Assembly: GCA_910589125.1 (NCBI GenBank) | Contig: CAJURX010000002.1 | Coordinates: forward strand, 156,980-220,979 | Reading direction: 5' to 3' | Source: an uncultured Eggerthellaceae bacterium | Lineage (GTDB): Bacteria; Actinomycetota; Coriobacteriia; Coriobacteriales; Eggerthellaceae | DNA length: 64,000 nt | In this document: one piece after another, positions 32,192 to 39,623 of the stretch | Numbering within the stretch: position 1 is the stretch's first letter | How the letters are laid out: each line of letters starts with the position of its first letter | Notes under the pieces: model-generated | Database searches by the model: none | What the model saw: the letters and a program-made list of their open reading frames with translations, nothing else | Told to the model about the DNA's origin: nothing | Program-made: the position numbers and the translations under genes

Positions 32192-34102
32192 CTATTTCCC
32201 TTCCTTGTCCTCGTCGTCTTCGACGACCTCATAGTCCGCCTCAAGGGTGTCATCCGCAGGAGCCGTCTCCGCAGCTGCCGCCTGCTGGCCTGCTGCTGCG
32301 CCCTCGGTGGAGTAGACGACCTCGGCCAGCTTGTATCCAGCCTGCTGCATCTTCTCGGTGGCTGCCTTGATGGCATCCAGGTCCGTTCCCTGCAGCGCAG
32401 CCTGCGCCTCGGAGATGGCGCTCTCAGCCTCGGACTTGGCGTCAGCCGGGACCTTGTCGCCCAGCTCATCGAGCGTCTGCTGCGTAGCGCCGACCAGAGC
32501 CTCAGCATTGTTGCGGACCTCTACCTCTTCCTTGTGCTTCGCATCCTCTTCGGCATGCTGCTCAGCATCCTTGACCATGCGATCCACTTCGTCATCGGAG
32601 AGCGCGGTGGATCCAGAGATGGTTATCTGCTGCTGCTTGCCGGTGCCCAGATCCTTCGCGGACACGTTCACGATGCCATTCGCGTCGATGTCGAACGTGA
32701 CCTCGATCTGCGGGACGCCACGGCGTGCGGCCGGGATGCCCGTGAGCTGGAAGCGGCCGAGCGTCTTGTTGCCCGAAGCCATCTCGCGCTCACCCTGCAG
32801 GACGTGGACCTCGACGGATGTCTGGTTGTCGGCAGCCGTGGAGTAGATCTCCGTCTTGCGGGTCGGGATGGTGGTGTTGCGCTCGATCATCTTCGTCATG
32901 ACGCCGCCCATGGTCTCAACGCCCAGAGAGAGCGGGGTGACGTCCAGGAGCAGGATGCCCGTGACGTCGCCAGAGAGAACGCCGCCCTGGATGGCTGCAC
33001 CCATGGCCACGACCTCGTCGGGGTTCACCGACATGTTCGGCTTCTTGCCTGCCAGCTTCTCGACGAGCTCCTGAACAGCGGGCATGCGGGTGGAGCCGCC
33101 GACCAGGATGACCTCGTCCAGCTCGCCAGTCTTGAGCCCTGCGTCCTTGAGCGCCTGCTCGACGGGCTTCACGCAGCGATCCAGCAGGTCCTTCGTGATG
33201 AGCTGGAACTCAGCGCGCGTGAGCGTGTAGTCCAGGTGCTTCGGGCCATCTGCGCCTGCGGTGATGAACGGCAGGTTGATGTTGGTCTGCGTGGTGGCTG
33301 AGAGCTCCATCTTCGCCTTCTCAGCTGCTTCCTTCAGGCGCTGCATGGCCATCTTGTCCTGGCGCAGGTCGATGCCGTTGTCCGCCTGGAACTTGTCAGC
33401 CAGCCAGTCGATGATGCGCTGATCCCAGTCGTCGCCGCCCAGGTGATTGTCGCCTGCCGTGGAAGCAACCTCGAACACGCCGTCGCCCAGCTCCAGCACG
33501 GACACGTCGAACGTGCCGCCGCCAAGGTCGAACACGAGGATCTTCTCGTCGTGGTCCGCCTTGTCAAGGCCGTAGGCCAGAGCCGCTGCGGTGGGCTCGT
33601 TGATGATGCGCTCCACATTGAGGCCAGCGATCTTGCCCGCATCCTTCGTTGCCTGGCGCTGCGCGTCGTTGAAGTATGCCGGAACGGTGATGACAGCCTG
33701 CGTGATGGTCTCGCCGGTCTGCTTCTCGGCATCAGCCTTCAGCTTCTGGAGCACCATGGCGGATATCTCCTCGGGCGTGTAAGCCTTGCCATCGATGTCG
33801 ATGACGGCACGGCCATCCTTGCCCTTCTCCACCTTGTACGCGACCGTCTTCTGCTCTTCCGGGGTCTCATCATAGGAGCGACCGATGAAGCGCTTGACGG
33901 ATGCGACGGTGTTCTCCGGGTTGGTGACGGCCTGGTTCTTCGCCGCCTTGCCCACGACGCGCTCGCCATCCTTGCGGAAGCCCTCTACTGACGGGGTGGT
34001 GCGATCACCCTCAGCGTTGACCAGGATCTCAGGCTCTGACCCCTCCATGACCGCCATTGCGGAATTGGTGGTACCAAGGTCGATTCCGAGTATCTTTCCC
34101 AT
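32192..34102 (-). CDS. dnaK: Chaperone DnaK (Hsp70)
   Basis: 636 residues. The ATPase domain begins MGKILGIDLGTTNSAMAVMEG and contains IINEPTAAALAYGLDK, VFDLGGGTFDVSVLE and ILVGGSTRMPAVQ. The substrate domain follows, with LLLDVTPLSLGVETMGG and the lid, ending acidic (VVEDDEDKEGK), as in most Hsp70 proteins. The ATG at 34102 starts at the family N-terminus; an upstream in-frame extension lacks similarity. First gene of dnaK-grpE-dnaJ-hspR-clpB. Confidence 0.99.
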   Translation of the reverse strand: MGKILGIDLGTTNSAMAVMEGSEPEILVNAEGDRTTPSVEGFRKDGERVVGKAAKNQAVTNPENTVASVKRFIGRSYDETPEEQKTVAYKVEKGKDGRAVIDIDGKAYTPEEISAMVLQKLKADAEKQTGETITQAVITVPAYFNDAQRQATKDAGKIAGLNVERIINEPTAAALAYGLDKADHDEKILVFDLGGGTFDVSVLELGDGVFEVASTAGDNHLGGDDWDQRIIDWLADKFQADNGIDLRQDKMAMQRLKEAAEKAKMELSATTQTNINLPFITAGADGPKHLDYTLTRAEFQLITKDLLDRCVKPVEQALKDAGLKTGELDEVILVGGSTRMPAVQELVEKLAGKKPNMSVNPDEVVAMGAAIQGGVLSGDVTGILLLDVTPLSLGVETMGGVMTKMIERNTTIPTRKTEIYSTAADNQTSVEVHVLQGEREMASGNKTLGRFQLTGIPAARRGVPQIEVTFDIDANGIVNVSAKDLGTGKQQQITISGSTALSDDEVDRMVKDAEQHAEEDAKHKEEVEVRNNAEALVGATQQTLDELGDKVPADAKSEAESAISEAQAALQGTDLDAIKAATEKMQQAGYKLAEVVYSTEGAAAGQQAAAAETAPADDTLEADYEVVEDDEDKEGK

Positions 34103-34148
34103 GTCATTTCCTCGCTTTCGTACTTTTGTTCGCTTTTCTATTGTGGTC

Positions 34149-34178
34149 ACTATAAAATCTGAGTGCATAGCTGTCAAG
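34149..34178 (-). promoter_or_regulatory. dnaK promoter with overlapping HAIR-like operator
   Basis: Minus-strand TTGACA (34172-34177) and TATAGT (34149-34154) are spaced exactly 17 bp, a near-consensus housekeeping promoter. CTTGACA-N7-ACTCAGA (34158-34178) matches the HspR site CTTGAGT-N7-ACTCAAG in 10 of 14 positions and covers the -35 box. It lies about 47 bp upstream of the dnaK start. Confidence 0.8.
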
Positions 34179-34542
34179 TTATTTTAGTAAAAAATACTCG
34201 ATTTATATGCACCTGATGAACTCTATACCCCTCACGAGCAAGAAAGCGCAGCTGACCAGGGGCGTTTCCTCCCCTGAACCCAAATGTTGCCATGCTGAAA
34301 GATGGTGTGCGATGAGCGAGGATGCGCACGGCCCGGCCTCCCCGCAGCCTGGAGGAGGCATGATGGCCTCAGATCAAATCTGCTGTGCGCGCGGTGCTAC
34401 AAGCCGAATTCTCGGAAGAGAGCCTCGTGATATGCACACCGATGCATCTGCGCTCCGCATCGATCCCCTGCATCCATTTTGGATGCGATATTCCTTCTTC
34501 ATGGATGCTATACTTCAAACAGCCTCATGAAAGGAAGGGACC
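34179..34542. other. Intergenic region between dnaK promoter and vapBC-like genes
   Basis: 364 bp without a convincing gene. It begins with an AT-rich stretch upstream of the dnaK promoter and ends with the operator and promoter of the toxin-antitoxin genes (34470-34514). Short plus-strand frames in the middle carry no recognisable motif. Confidence 0.6.
34470..34514 (+). promoter_or_regulatory. Inverted-repeat operator and promoter of vapBC-like genes
   Basis: GCATCCA-TTT-TGGATGC (34470-34486) is a perfect inverted repeat. A third half-site TGGATGC (34502-34508) lies exactly 22 bp downstream, two helical turns, touching TATACT (34509-34514), a good -10 box. The antitoxin start is 29 nt further on. 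Autorepression is inferred. Confidence 0.6.
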
Positions 34543-34854
34543 ATGCCAGCATTGCAGGTCAAAGATTGTCCCGCGGACGTCTATGATTCGCTGAAGCGCT
34601 GCGCAGCTCGTGAGAATCGCAGCATCTCTCAGCAGGCCCTCACCATCCTCGAGGAGCATCTAGGGTTCCGAGGGATAGCACGGAATGAGCGCTCTCGGTC
34701 GACAAGGTCTGACGCACAGAAGAAGCAAGAGCGCATCGAAAGACGCAAGCGCCTATTCGAAAGCCTTGATGAGCTTCCTGTCATCCCCATTTCAGAAGAT
34801 TCGCCGAGCAGCGTAGACATCCTTGCTGAGATCCGAGAGACCGAGGCACGATGA
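34543..34854 (+). CDS. Ribbon-helix-helix antitoxin (FitA/VapB-like)
   Basis: 103 residues. The N-terminus MPALQVKDCPADVYDSLKRCA with SISQQALTILEEHL is the FitA-type ribbon-helix-helix. The C-terminal part is highly basic in the middle (RRKRLFESLDELPVIPI) and acidic at the end, the region expected to wrap round the toxin. AAGGAAGG precedes the ATG. It overlaps the toxin gene by 4 nt. Confidence 0.88.
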   Translation: MPALQVKDCPADVYDSLKRCAARENRSISQQALTILEEHLGFRGIARNERSRSTRSDAQKKQERIERRKRLFESLDELPVIPISEDSPSSVDILAEIRETEAR

Positions 34855-35258
34855 TCGTCCTTGACTCATGCGCAGCCTGCGAGATGGCGCGAAGGACAGA
34901 AGAGGGCCTCGCGCTGTGGTCTCTGCTGATCGAAGAGGAAGATGTCGTCAGCTGCAACATCATGACCGCGGAGCTGATCAGCATCGTGCGCAAGCTTCGA
35001 CGAAAGGGCTCCATAACGCCATCCGTTGCTTATGGGCTCTATCATAAGGCGCAGGCTATCGTAGATGAGCTCTACCCTATCGAAGAGCTCCAAGACGAAG
35101 TCCTCTCAGAGAGCATCCGCCTTGATCATTCCGCCTACGATATGTTCTACTTCGTGCTGGCGCGTCGCTTAGGTGCCACCCTCTTCACGCTTGACCGAAA
35201 GCTGATGAACCTCTGTGCCGACAACGGAGTCAACTGCGTTGATCTGAGCGACATCTGA
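34851..35258 (+). CDS. PIN-domain toxin (VapC-like ribonuclease)
   Basis: 135 residues. PIN acidic residues are in place: D5 (MIVLDSC), Glu in TAELIS (about 41), and Asp residues in HSAYDMFYFVLARRLGATLFTLDRKL (read in two parts). These would hold the Mg2+ used to cut RNA. VapC toxins typically cleave tRNA or rRNA. Upstream ATGA overlap with its antitoxin. Confidence 0.9.
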   Translation: MIVLDSCAACEMARRTEEGLALWSLLIEEEDVVSCNIMTAELISIVRKLRRKGSITPSVAYGLYHKAQAIVDELYPIEELQDEVLSESIRLDHSAYDMFYFVLARRLGATLFTLDRKLMNLCADNGVNCVDLSDI

Positions 35259-35330
35259 CAGGTTCGCACACAGCCAGAATCCGGGTGTCCTGCGCCTTCC
35301 CTTCACGCGCTCCCAAAGAGCTCCACGGCC

Positions 35331-35361
35331 AAAAAAGAACGCGCCCGAAGGCGCGCTCTTT
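35331..35361. terminator. Intrinsic terminator, ferredoxin gene
   Basis: On the minus strand GAGCGCGCC-TTCG-GGCGCGTTC is followed by TTTTTT; on the plus strand the stem is followed by TTT after CTC. It would serve both the ferredoxin gene (minus) and the vapC-like gene (plus). Confidence 0.8.
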
Positions 35362-35389
35362 GCAGTGCATATATATGTAGGGTGACGAG

Positions 35390-35578
35390 CTAGTCCTCGA
35401 CGACCTCCGGGATAGCGCCCATGGGGCACTCCTCGACGCAGTCGCCGCACGCGATGCAAGCATCCTCGTTCACAGCTTCAACGGTGCCATCAACGACCTC
35501 CAGGACCTCTTGCGGGCATGCGTCAACGCAGATGCCGCAACCGATGCACTCGTCAGCTTCGATTACTGGATGTGACAT
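35390..35578 (-). CDS. 2[4Fe-4S] ferredoxin
   Basis: 62 residues. Two complete cluster motifs: CIGCGICVDACP and CIACGDCVEECP. A small, acidic electron carrier of the clostridial type for low-potential anaerobic reactions. GGGAGACG precedes the ATG. It is flanked by its own terminator and a 213-bp upstream gap, so it is monocistronic. Confidence 0.97.
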   Translation of the reverse strand: MSHPVIEADECIGCGICVDACPQEVLEVVDGTVEAVNEDACIACGDCVEECPMGAIPEVVED

Positions 35579-35791
35579 GTCGTCTCCCTTTCTCTCGATA
35601 TATGAGCATAGACGCTTCGCCGAAAGCTACCCACAGAGACGACGCGTCCACGTGCGAACACGCGAAAGATACCCATCAAGCAATAGCGTGTCAACCAGGA
35701 TGCATCAAAAACAAGGGAGCGGTATACCGACCCGTTGACCTTGCGTCATCTTGGGCAGTACCGCCACCTTTCCTATGACTACGGAGCAGGT

Positions 35792-36817
35792 CTAGCAGAT
35801 GCGAGGCAACTGCTCTCCGACCAGCATATCCAAGATGCGCGTTCCGCCGAACGGCGTGCGCAGGAGCACCCGCGGGCGTGCGCCTTCTGCCACCTCATGC
35901 GCCCATCCGATCACGCAGGCATCGCGTCCGTACCTGCTCGCGCGCATGGCTGCTACAGCAGCCTCGGCTTGGGCTTCGGGAACGCAGCAGACCATCTTGC
36001 CCTCGTTCGCCACCTGCAAGACGTCATAGCCCAGCATCTCGCACGCACCTGCCACCGCTGGCCTCACGGGTACGCGATCCTCCTCGATCGCGATCTCCAC
36101 ACCGGACTGCTCAGCAAGCTCGTTCAAGGTGGACGCCAACCCACCGCGCGTCGGATCCCGGAAGCAGCGAACATCCGGTGCCGCTTCCATGACGCTCGCC
36201 ATCATCTGAGCGAGCGGCGCTGCGTCGCTTTCGATATCAGCCTGGAAGCCCAGCCCTTCGCGACAGCTCATGATGGTGATCCCATGGTCGCCCATGGTGC
36301 CGCTCACGATGACGGCATCCCCGGGGCGGATGTTCGCACCAGAAAGGTGCACATCAGGCGACAGCACGCCGATGCCGCTCGTATTGATGAACACGCCGTC
36401 ACCATGACCGCGATTCACCACTTTCGTGTCGCCCGTGACGATACGGACACCCGCCTCCTTCGCCGTAGCCGCCATGGATGCGCATATCTTGCGCAGGTCC
36501 TCCATGGGAAGCCCCTCTTCCAGGATGAAGCCGCACGTGAGGTACAGCGGGCGGGCACCGGAGGTGGCCACGTCGTTCACAGTGCCGCAGACCGCCAAGT
36601 GCCCGATGTCGCCACCGGGGAAGAACAGGGGATCCACCACGAACGAATCCGTCGAGTATGCGATGCGCGCACCCTCAGGGAGCGCGGGGAGCACCGCCGC
36701 GTCATCCCCTTGCGCAAGCTCTTCCGTGCCATAGGCCTCGAAGAACACCTCGTCTATGATCCGGCGCATCATGGAGCCACCGCTCCCGTGCCCGAGCATC
36801 ACCGTTCCGTCGCTCAA
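35792..36817 (-). CDS. hypE: Hydrogenase maturation protein HypE
   Basis: 341 residues. HypE, with HypF, makes the CN ligands of [NiFe] hydrogenase: the C-terminal Cys carries a thiocarboxamide that is dehydrated. The N-terminal HGSGG loop, GDDAAVL, and VNDVATSGARPLYL ATP-binding region, and the family's C-terminal PRIC are all present. No other hyp gene or hydrogenase structural gene lies in the window. It follows nikR by 9 nt. Confidence 0.95.
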   Translation of the reverse strand: MSDGTVMLGHGSGGSMMRRIIDEVFFEAYGTEELAQGDDAAVLPALPEGARIAYSTDSFVVDPLFFPGGDIGHLAVCGTVNDVATSGARPLYLTCGFILEEGLPMEDLRKICASMAATAKEAGVRIVTGDTKVVNRGHGDGVFINTSGIGVLSPDVHLSGANIRPGDAVIVSGTMGDHGITIMSCREGLGFQADIESDAAPLAQMMASVMEAAPDVRCFRDPTRGGLASTLNELAEQSGVEIAIEEDRVPVRPAVAGACEMLGYDVLQVANEGKMVCCVPEAQAEAAVAAMRASRYGRDACVIGWAHEVAEGARPRVLLRTPFGGTRILDMLVGEQLPRIC

Positions 36818-36826
36818 TGCATCCCC

Positions 36827-37378
36827 CTAGCCTACCGAGGCAAGCACGAGCTTGCCGTTCTTGACGCCCTTCGTGCCCAAGATCATGTTCGATACGGACT
36901 GGATCAGCTCCGTCTCGCCCTGCAGGACGATGACCTCAAGACACGTATGCTGATTGACGTGCACGTGCATCGTGGATACCACGTTATCGAAGTAGTCGTG
37001 CTGGATGGCGTGCAGCTTGTCGTTCAGATCGGACGAATGATGGTCGTACACGATGGTGAGCGTGCCCATCACCAACGTCCCCGGGACCACGCTCCTCTCG
37101 ACGACGAGCGCTTCGCGCACCAGATCGCGTATGACCTCGCTGCGGTTCTTCGCAAGGCCGCGGCGCGCCACCAGCTGGTCGAAGTCCATGAGAAGGTCTT
37201 CGGGCATGGCCACCGAGAAGCGCATGAGGTCATTGGTCTTGGGCCGCTTCGCGTGATGCTCTGCCGCAATGGATGCTGCCTTGGCAGAAGACGACACCAC
37301 GGGCGGCTGCGCACCCGTCGACGCAGGCGATGTCGCCCTGAACCCCTGTTGCTCGGCGCTCGTCTTCGGATGGGGCAT
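36827..37378 (-). CDS. nikR: Nickel-responsive regulator NikR
   Basis: 183 residues. Ribbon-helix-helix (about 52-95, MRFSVAMPEDLLMDFDQL, then NRSEVIRDLVREAL) followed by the ACT-like nickel domain. The Ni2+ ligands match E. coli NikR: His in AIQHDYF, two His in TMHVHVN and Cys in HTCLEV. An N-terminal extension of about 50 low-complexity residues is absent from E. coli NikR; a start at the MRF Met cannot be excluded, since the ribosome site before the first ATG is weak and coupling to the upstream stop is likely. Its pairing with hypE suggests nickel control of hydrogenase maturation. Confidence 0.92.
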   Translation of the reverse strand: MPHPKTSAEQQGFRATSPASTGAQPPVVSSSAKAASIAAEHHAKRPKTNDLMRFSVAMPEDLLMDFDQLVARRGLAKNRSEVIRDLVREALVVERSVVPGTLVMGTLTIVYDHHSSDLNDKLHAIQHDYFDNVVSTMHVHVNQHTCLEVIVLQGETELIQSVSNMILGTKGVKNGKLVLASVG

Positions 37379-37381
37379 GGC

Positions 37382-37636
37382 TCAGACCAGGCTCACGCGC
37401 ACGCCGTCAGCACCCTCAGCATCATCCTCGATGGCATCGATCGCCTCATCCAAGAGGGCCCGAACATCATCCATCATGGCCTGCGCAGCATGGAGCCTGC
37501 TCCCCACCGTCTGGAATCCCGCATCCTCTGCGGTGTGCGCCAGATCATGCATCTGGCGACGGCTCACCTTGCAGACGTCATCGACCATCTTGATCATCGT
37601 CTCGAGCTGCCCTGTGTTGACTCCATTGGAACACAT
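37382..37636 (-). CDS. Small helical protein in the nikR-hypE operon
   Basis: 84 residues, not recognised. It starts MCSNGVNTGQLETMIK, is mostly predicted helix, contains two Cys (2 and about 21) and His (MHDLAH) near the middle, and ends acidic. The ATG at 37636 is chosen over upstream starts because GAGGAG lies 6 nt before it. The stop is 3 nt before nikR. The context suggests a nickel or hydrogenase-related role, unproven. Confidence 0.7.
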   Translation of the reverse strand: MCSNGVNTGQLETMIKMVDDVCKVSRRQMHDLAHTAEDAGFQTVGSRLHAAQAMMDDVRALLDEAIDAIEDDAEGADGVRVSLV

Positions 37637-37712
37637 ATCCATCTCCTCACGCCTCGCGCCCGAATTGGTATCATGCCCCCACAGCATCATCCGCGAATGC
37701 ATCGGAAGCAGT

Positions 37713-38174
37713 GTGAATAGTCGCTCAGATAGTAACATCTATGAGTTCAATGCCGCAACAGCGTTGGCCGTTCACGCCGACCATATCGAGGGGACTCCCA
37801 ACGGCACGCTCGCCGTGGTCTCCACTGATCCACTACCAGAGGACGCGCGCGCAGCGCTCGCCAACTCAGCAGATAAGCTGGGATTCGGACGAAGCAACAT
37901 CTTCTGGATCACCTGCGCTCCTGCTGCCAACGATGCCTCGCTTGACGCGAACGGCCTGCAAGGGCTCCTGATCGCCTGTGACCCTCTCGCGCTCATCATC
38001 ACGGATGCAGCCGCTGCACATCTGCTGGGCCATGCTTTCAGCACGGAATGCCCCGTGGATGCACAGGGACGCATCGTCGGGAGGGACCTTGTCGCCTTCG
38101 CCAGCTTCCAAGGCATGCTCGCCTCTCCTGAGCAGAAGCAGCGCGCATGGGCGCTCCTGAAGAAGCTGGGCTGA
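37713..38174 (+). CDS. Hypothetical protein upstream of ispD
   Basis: 153 residues from GTG at 37713. Features are a short Asp/Ala-rich N-terminal half, FWITCAPAANDASLDANG, and a middle GLLIACDPLALIITDAAAA that resembles the core strand-helix of a Rossmann or DNA-glycosylase-like fold, ending LASPEQKQRAWALLKKLG. No family is assigned. It is divergent from the nikR operon and lies 106 bp before ispD. Confidence 0.65.
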   Translation: MNSRSDSNIYEFNAATALAVHADHIEGTPNGTLAVVSTDPLPEDARAALANSADKLGFGRSNIFWITCAPAANDASLDANGLQGLLIACDPLALIITDAAAAHLLGHAFSTECPVDAQGRIVGRDLVAFASFQGMLASPEQKQRAWALLKKLG

Positions 38175-38280
38175 TCGCGCTCAGCCCAAAGCCCCATCGG
38201 CCAAGCTGCGACATCCGCACAGAATGCGCGGCTGCGGTATCATCGTCCCAACACGCAATGACTGCGGAAGGACTGCATTC

Positions 38281-39123
38281 ATGCCCCATACGATAGACCC
38301 CGTCTACACCCCAGCTACGCTCCGTGCTCCTGAGCTGCTCTCGCAGGTCCTCGACGATGACCTTGACGAGCTTCCGAGCATGCAGCTCACGGGCAAGGTG
38401 GACGAGAACGCGAAGACGGCAGCCATCATCTTGGCAGGAGGCACGGGCGAGCGGTTCGGTCGCGAGGGCGGCAAGCAGCTGGTCGAAGTGGCCGGAAAGC
38501 CCATCCTCACCTGGTCGGCAGAAGCATTCGACGCCGTCGGCGACGTTGGGCTGATCGTGCTCGTCTGCCCTGAGGACCGCGAAGAGGAATACCTCAAGCG
38601 CGCCGTCGACCCCTTCCCCTTCGCCACTCCGGTCGTCGTGGCCCATGCAGGGAAGATCCGCCAAGAATCCGCATTTGCCGGCCTCGAGGCCATCCCGGAT
38701 GGATTCGAGTTCGTGGTCCTGCATGACGGCGCACGCCCCCTCATCACGCCAGAGCTCATCCTGCACACCATCAACACCGTACGCGGCAACCTCGATGCAG
38801 ACGGTGCCGTGGTGGCGCATCCCGCCATCGACACGCTGAAGGTCGTTGAAGATGGCGTCATCGTGGGAACACCGGATCGTCGCGTGTTCTGGAACGCACA
38901 GACCCCCCAGGTGTTCCGCACGGGCATCTATCGCCGCGCGCACATCTCAGCGCTGAACGATGGCTTCGTCGGCACGGACGACTCCTCGCTCATCGAGCGG
39001 CTGGGCGGTCGCGTGCTGGTCGTCGAGGGAAAGCGCGACAACATCAAGCTCACGGTCCCTGAGGACTTGGCGCTGCTCGCCTCTGCCATCCGCATGCTGC
39101 TCGCAGGCGAAGAGCTGATCTAG
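38281..39123 (+). CDS. ispD: 2-C-methyl-D-erythritol 4-phosphate cytidylyltransferase
   Basis: 280 residues; the enzyme domain starts at about 47 (AAIILAGGTGERFG, the CTP loop, then GKQLVEVAGKPIL). HDGARPLI, NAQTPQVFR and TDDSSLIERLGG are family motifs. It couples CTP to MEP in non-mevalonate isoprenoid synthesis. The first about 46 residues (MPHTIDPVYTPATLRAPELL, then an acidic stretch) are an extension beyond typical IspD. Start supported by GGAAGGA. ispF follows after 11 nt. Confidence 0.96.
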   Translation: MPHTIDPVYTPATLRAPELLSQVLDDDLDELPSMQLTGKVDENAKTAAIILAGGTGERFGREGGKQLVEVAGKPILTWSAEAFDAVGDVGLIVLVCPEDREEEYLKRAVDPFPFATPVVVAHAGKIRQESAFAGLEAIPDGFEFVVLHDGARPLITPELILHTINTVRGNLDADGAVVAHPAIDTLKVVEDGVIVGTPDRRVFWNAQTPQVFRTGIYRRAHISALNDGFVGTDDSSLIERLGGRVLVVEGKRDNIKLTVPEDLALLASAIRMLLAGEELI

Positions 39124-39134
39124 GAAGGCCGAAT

Positions 39135-39614
39135 ATGGCAGAGCGCATCGGATTGGGCATGGACGTGCACGCATTCGCCGAGGGACGCAAGCTCATCTTG
39201 GGCGGCGTGGACATACCTCACACCCTTGGGCTTGCGGGGCACTCGGATGCCGATGTGCTGGCGCACGCCATAGCCGATGCCATCCTCGGGGGCGCCCGAG
39301 CGGGAGACATCGGCAAGCTGTTCCCCGACACGGACCCCACCTACAAGGATGCGGATTCGCTGCTACTTCTGCGCGCGGCAGCCGATCATGTGCGCAGCCT
39401 CGGCTGGGATGTTTGCGACGTGGACAGCGTCATCGCCTGTCAAGCACCCAAGCTCTCCCCCTATCGTGACCAGATGCGCGAGAACCTCGCATCCGCGCTC
39501 GGCATCTCCAAGGATGCTGTAGGGGTCAAAGCCACCACCACCGAGCACTTAGGATTCGAAGGTCGCGGCGAAGGCATCTCCGCCTATGCCGTCTGCCTTC
39601 TTGAGAGACGTTAG
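39135..39614 (+). CDS. ispF: 2-C-methyl-D-erythritol 2,4-cyclodiphosphate synthase
   Basis: 159 residues, usual length. Metal-binding D and H in GLGMDVHAF, then GLAGHSDADVLAHAIADA, LFPDTDP and ATTTEHLGFEGRGEG. Next step after IspE in the MEP pathway; ispD and cysS are immediate neighbours in one operon. Confidence 0.98.
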   Translation: MAERIGLGMDVHAFAEGRKLILGGVDIPHTLGLAGHSDADVLAHAIADAILGGARAGDIGKLFPDTDPTYKDADSLLLLRAAADHVRSLGWDVCDVDSVIACQAPKLSPYRDQMRENLASALGISKDAVGVKATTTEHLGFEGRGEGISAYAVCLLERR

Positions 39615-39623
39615 GAGCACCGC

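Noticed and set aside
35735..37720. 661-codon plus frame over hypE and nikR
   Set aside because: Antisense of two clear family members; His-rich random-looking product, no ribosome site.
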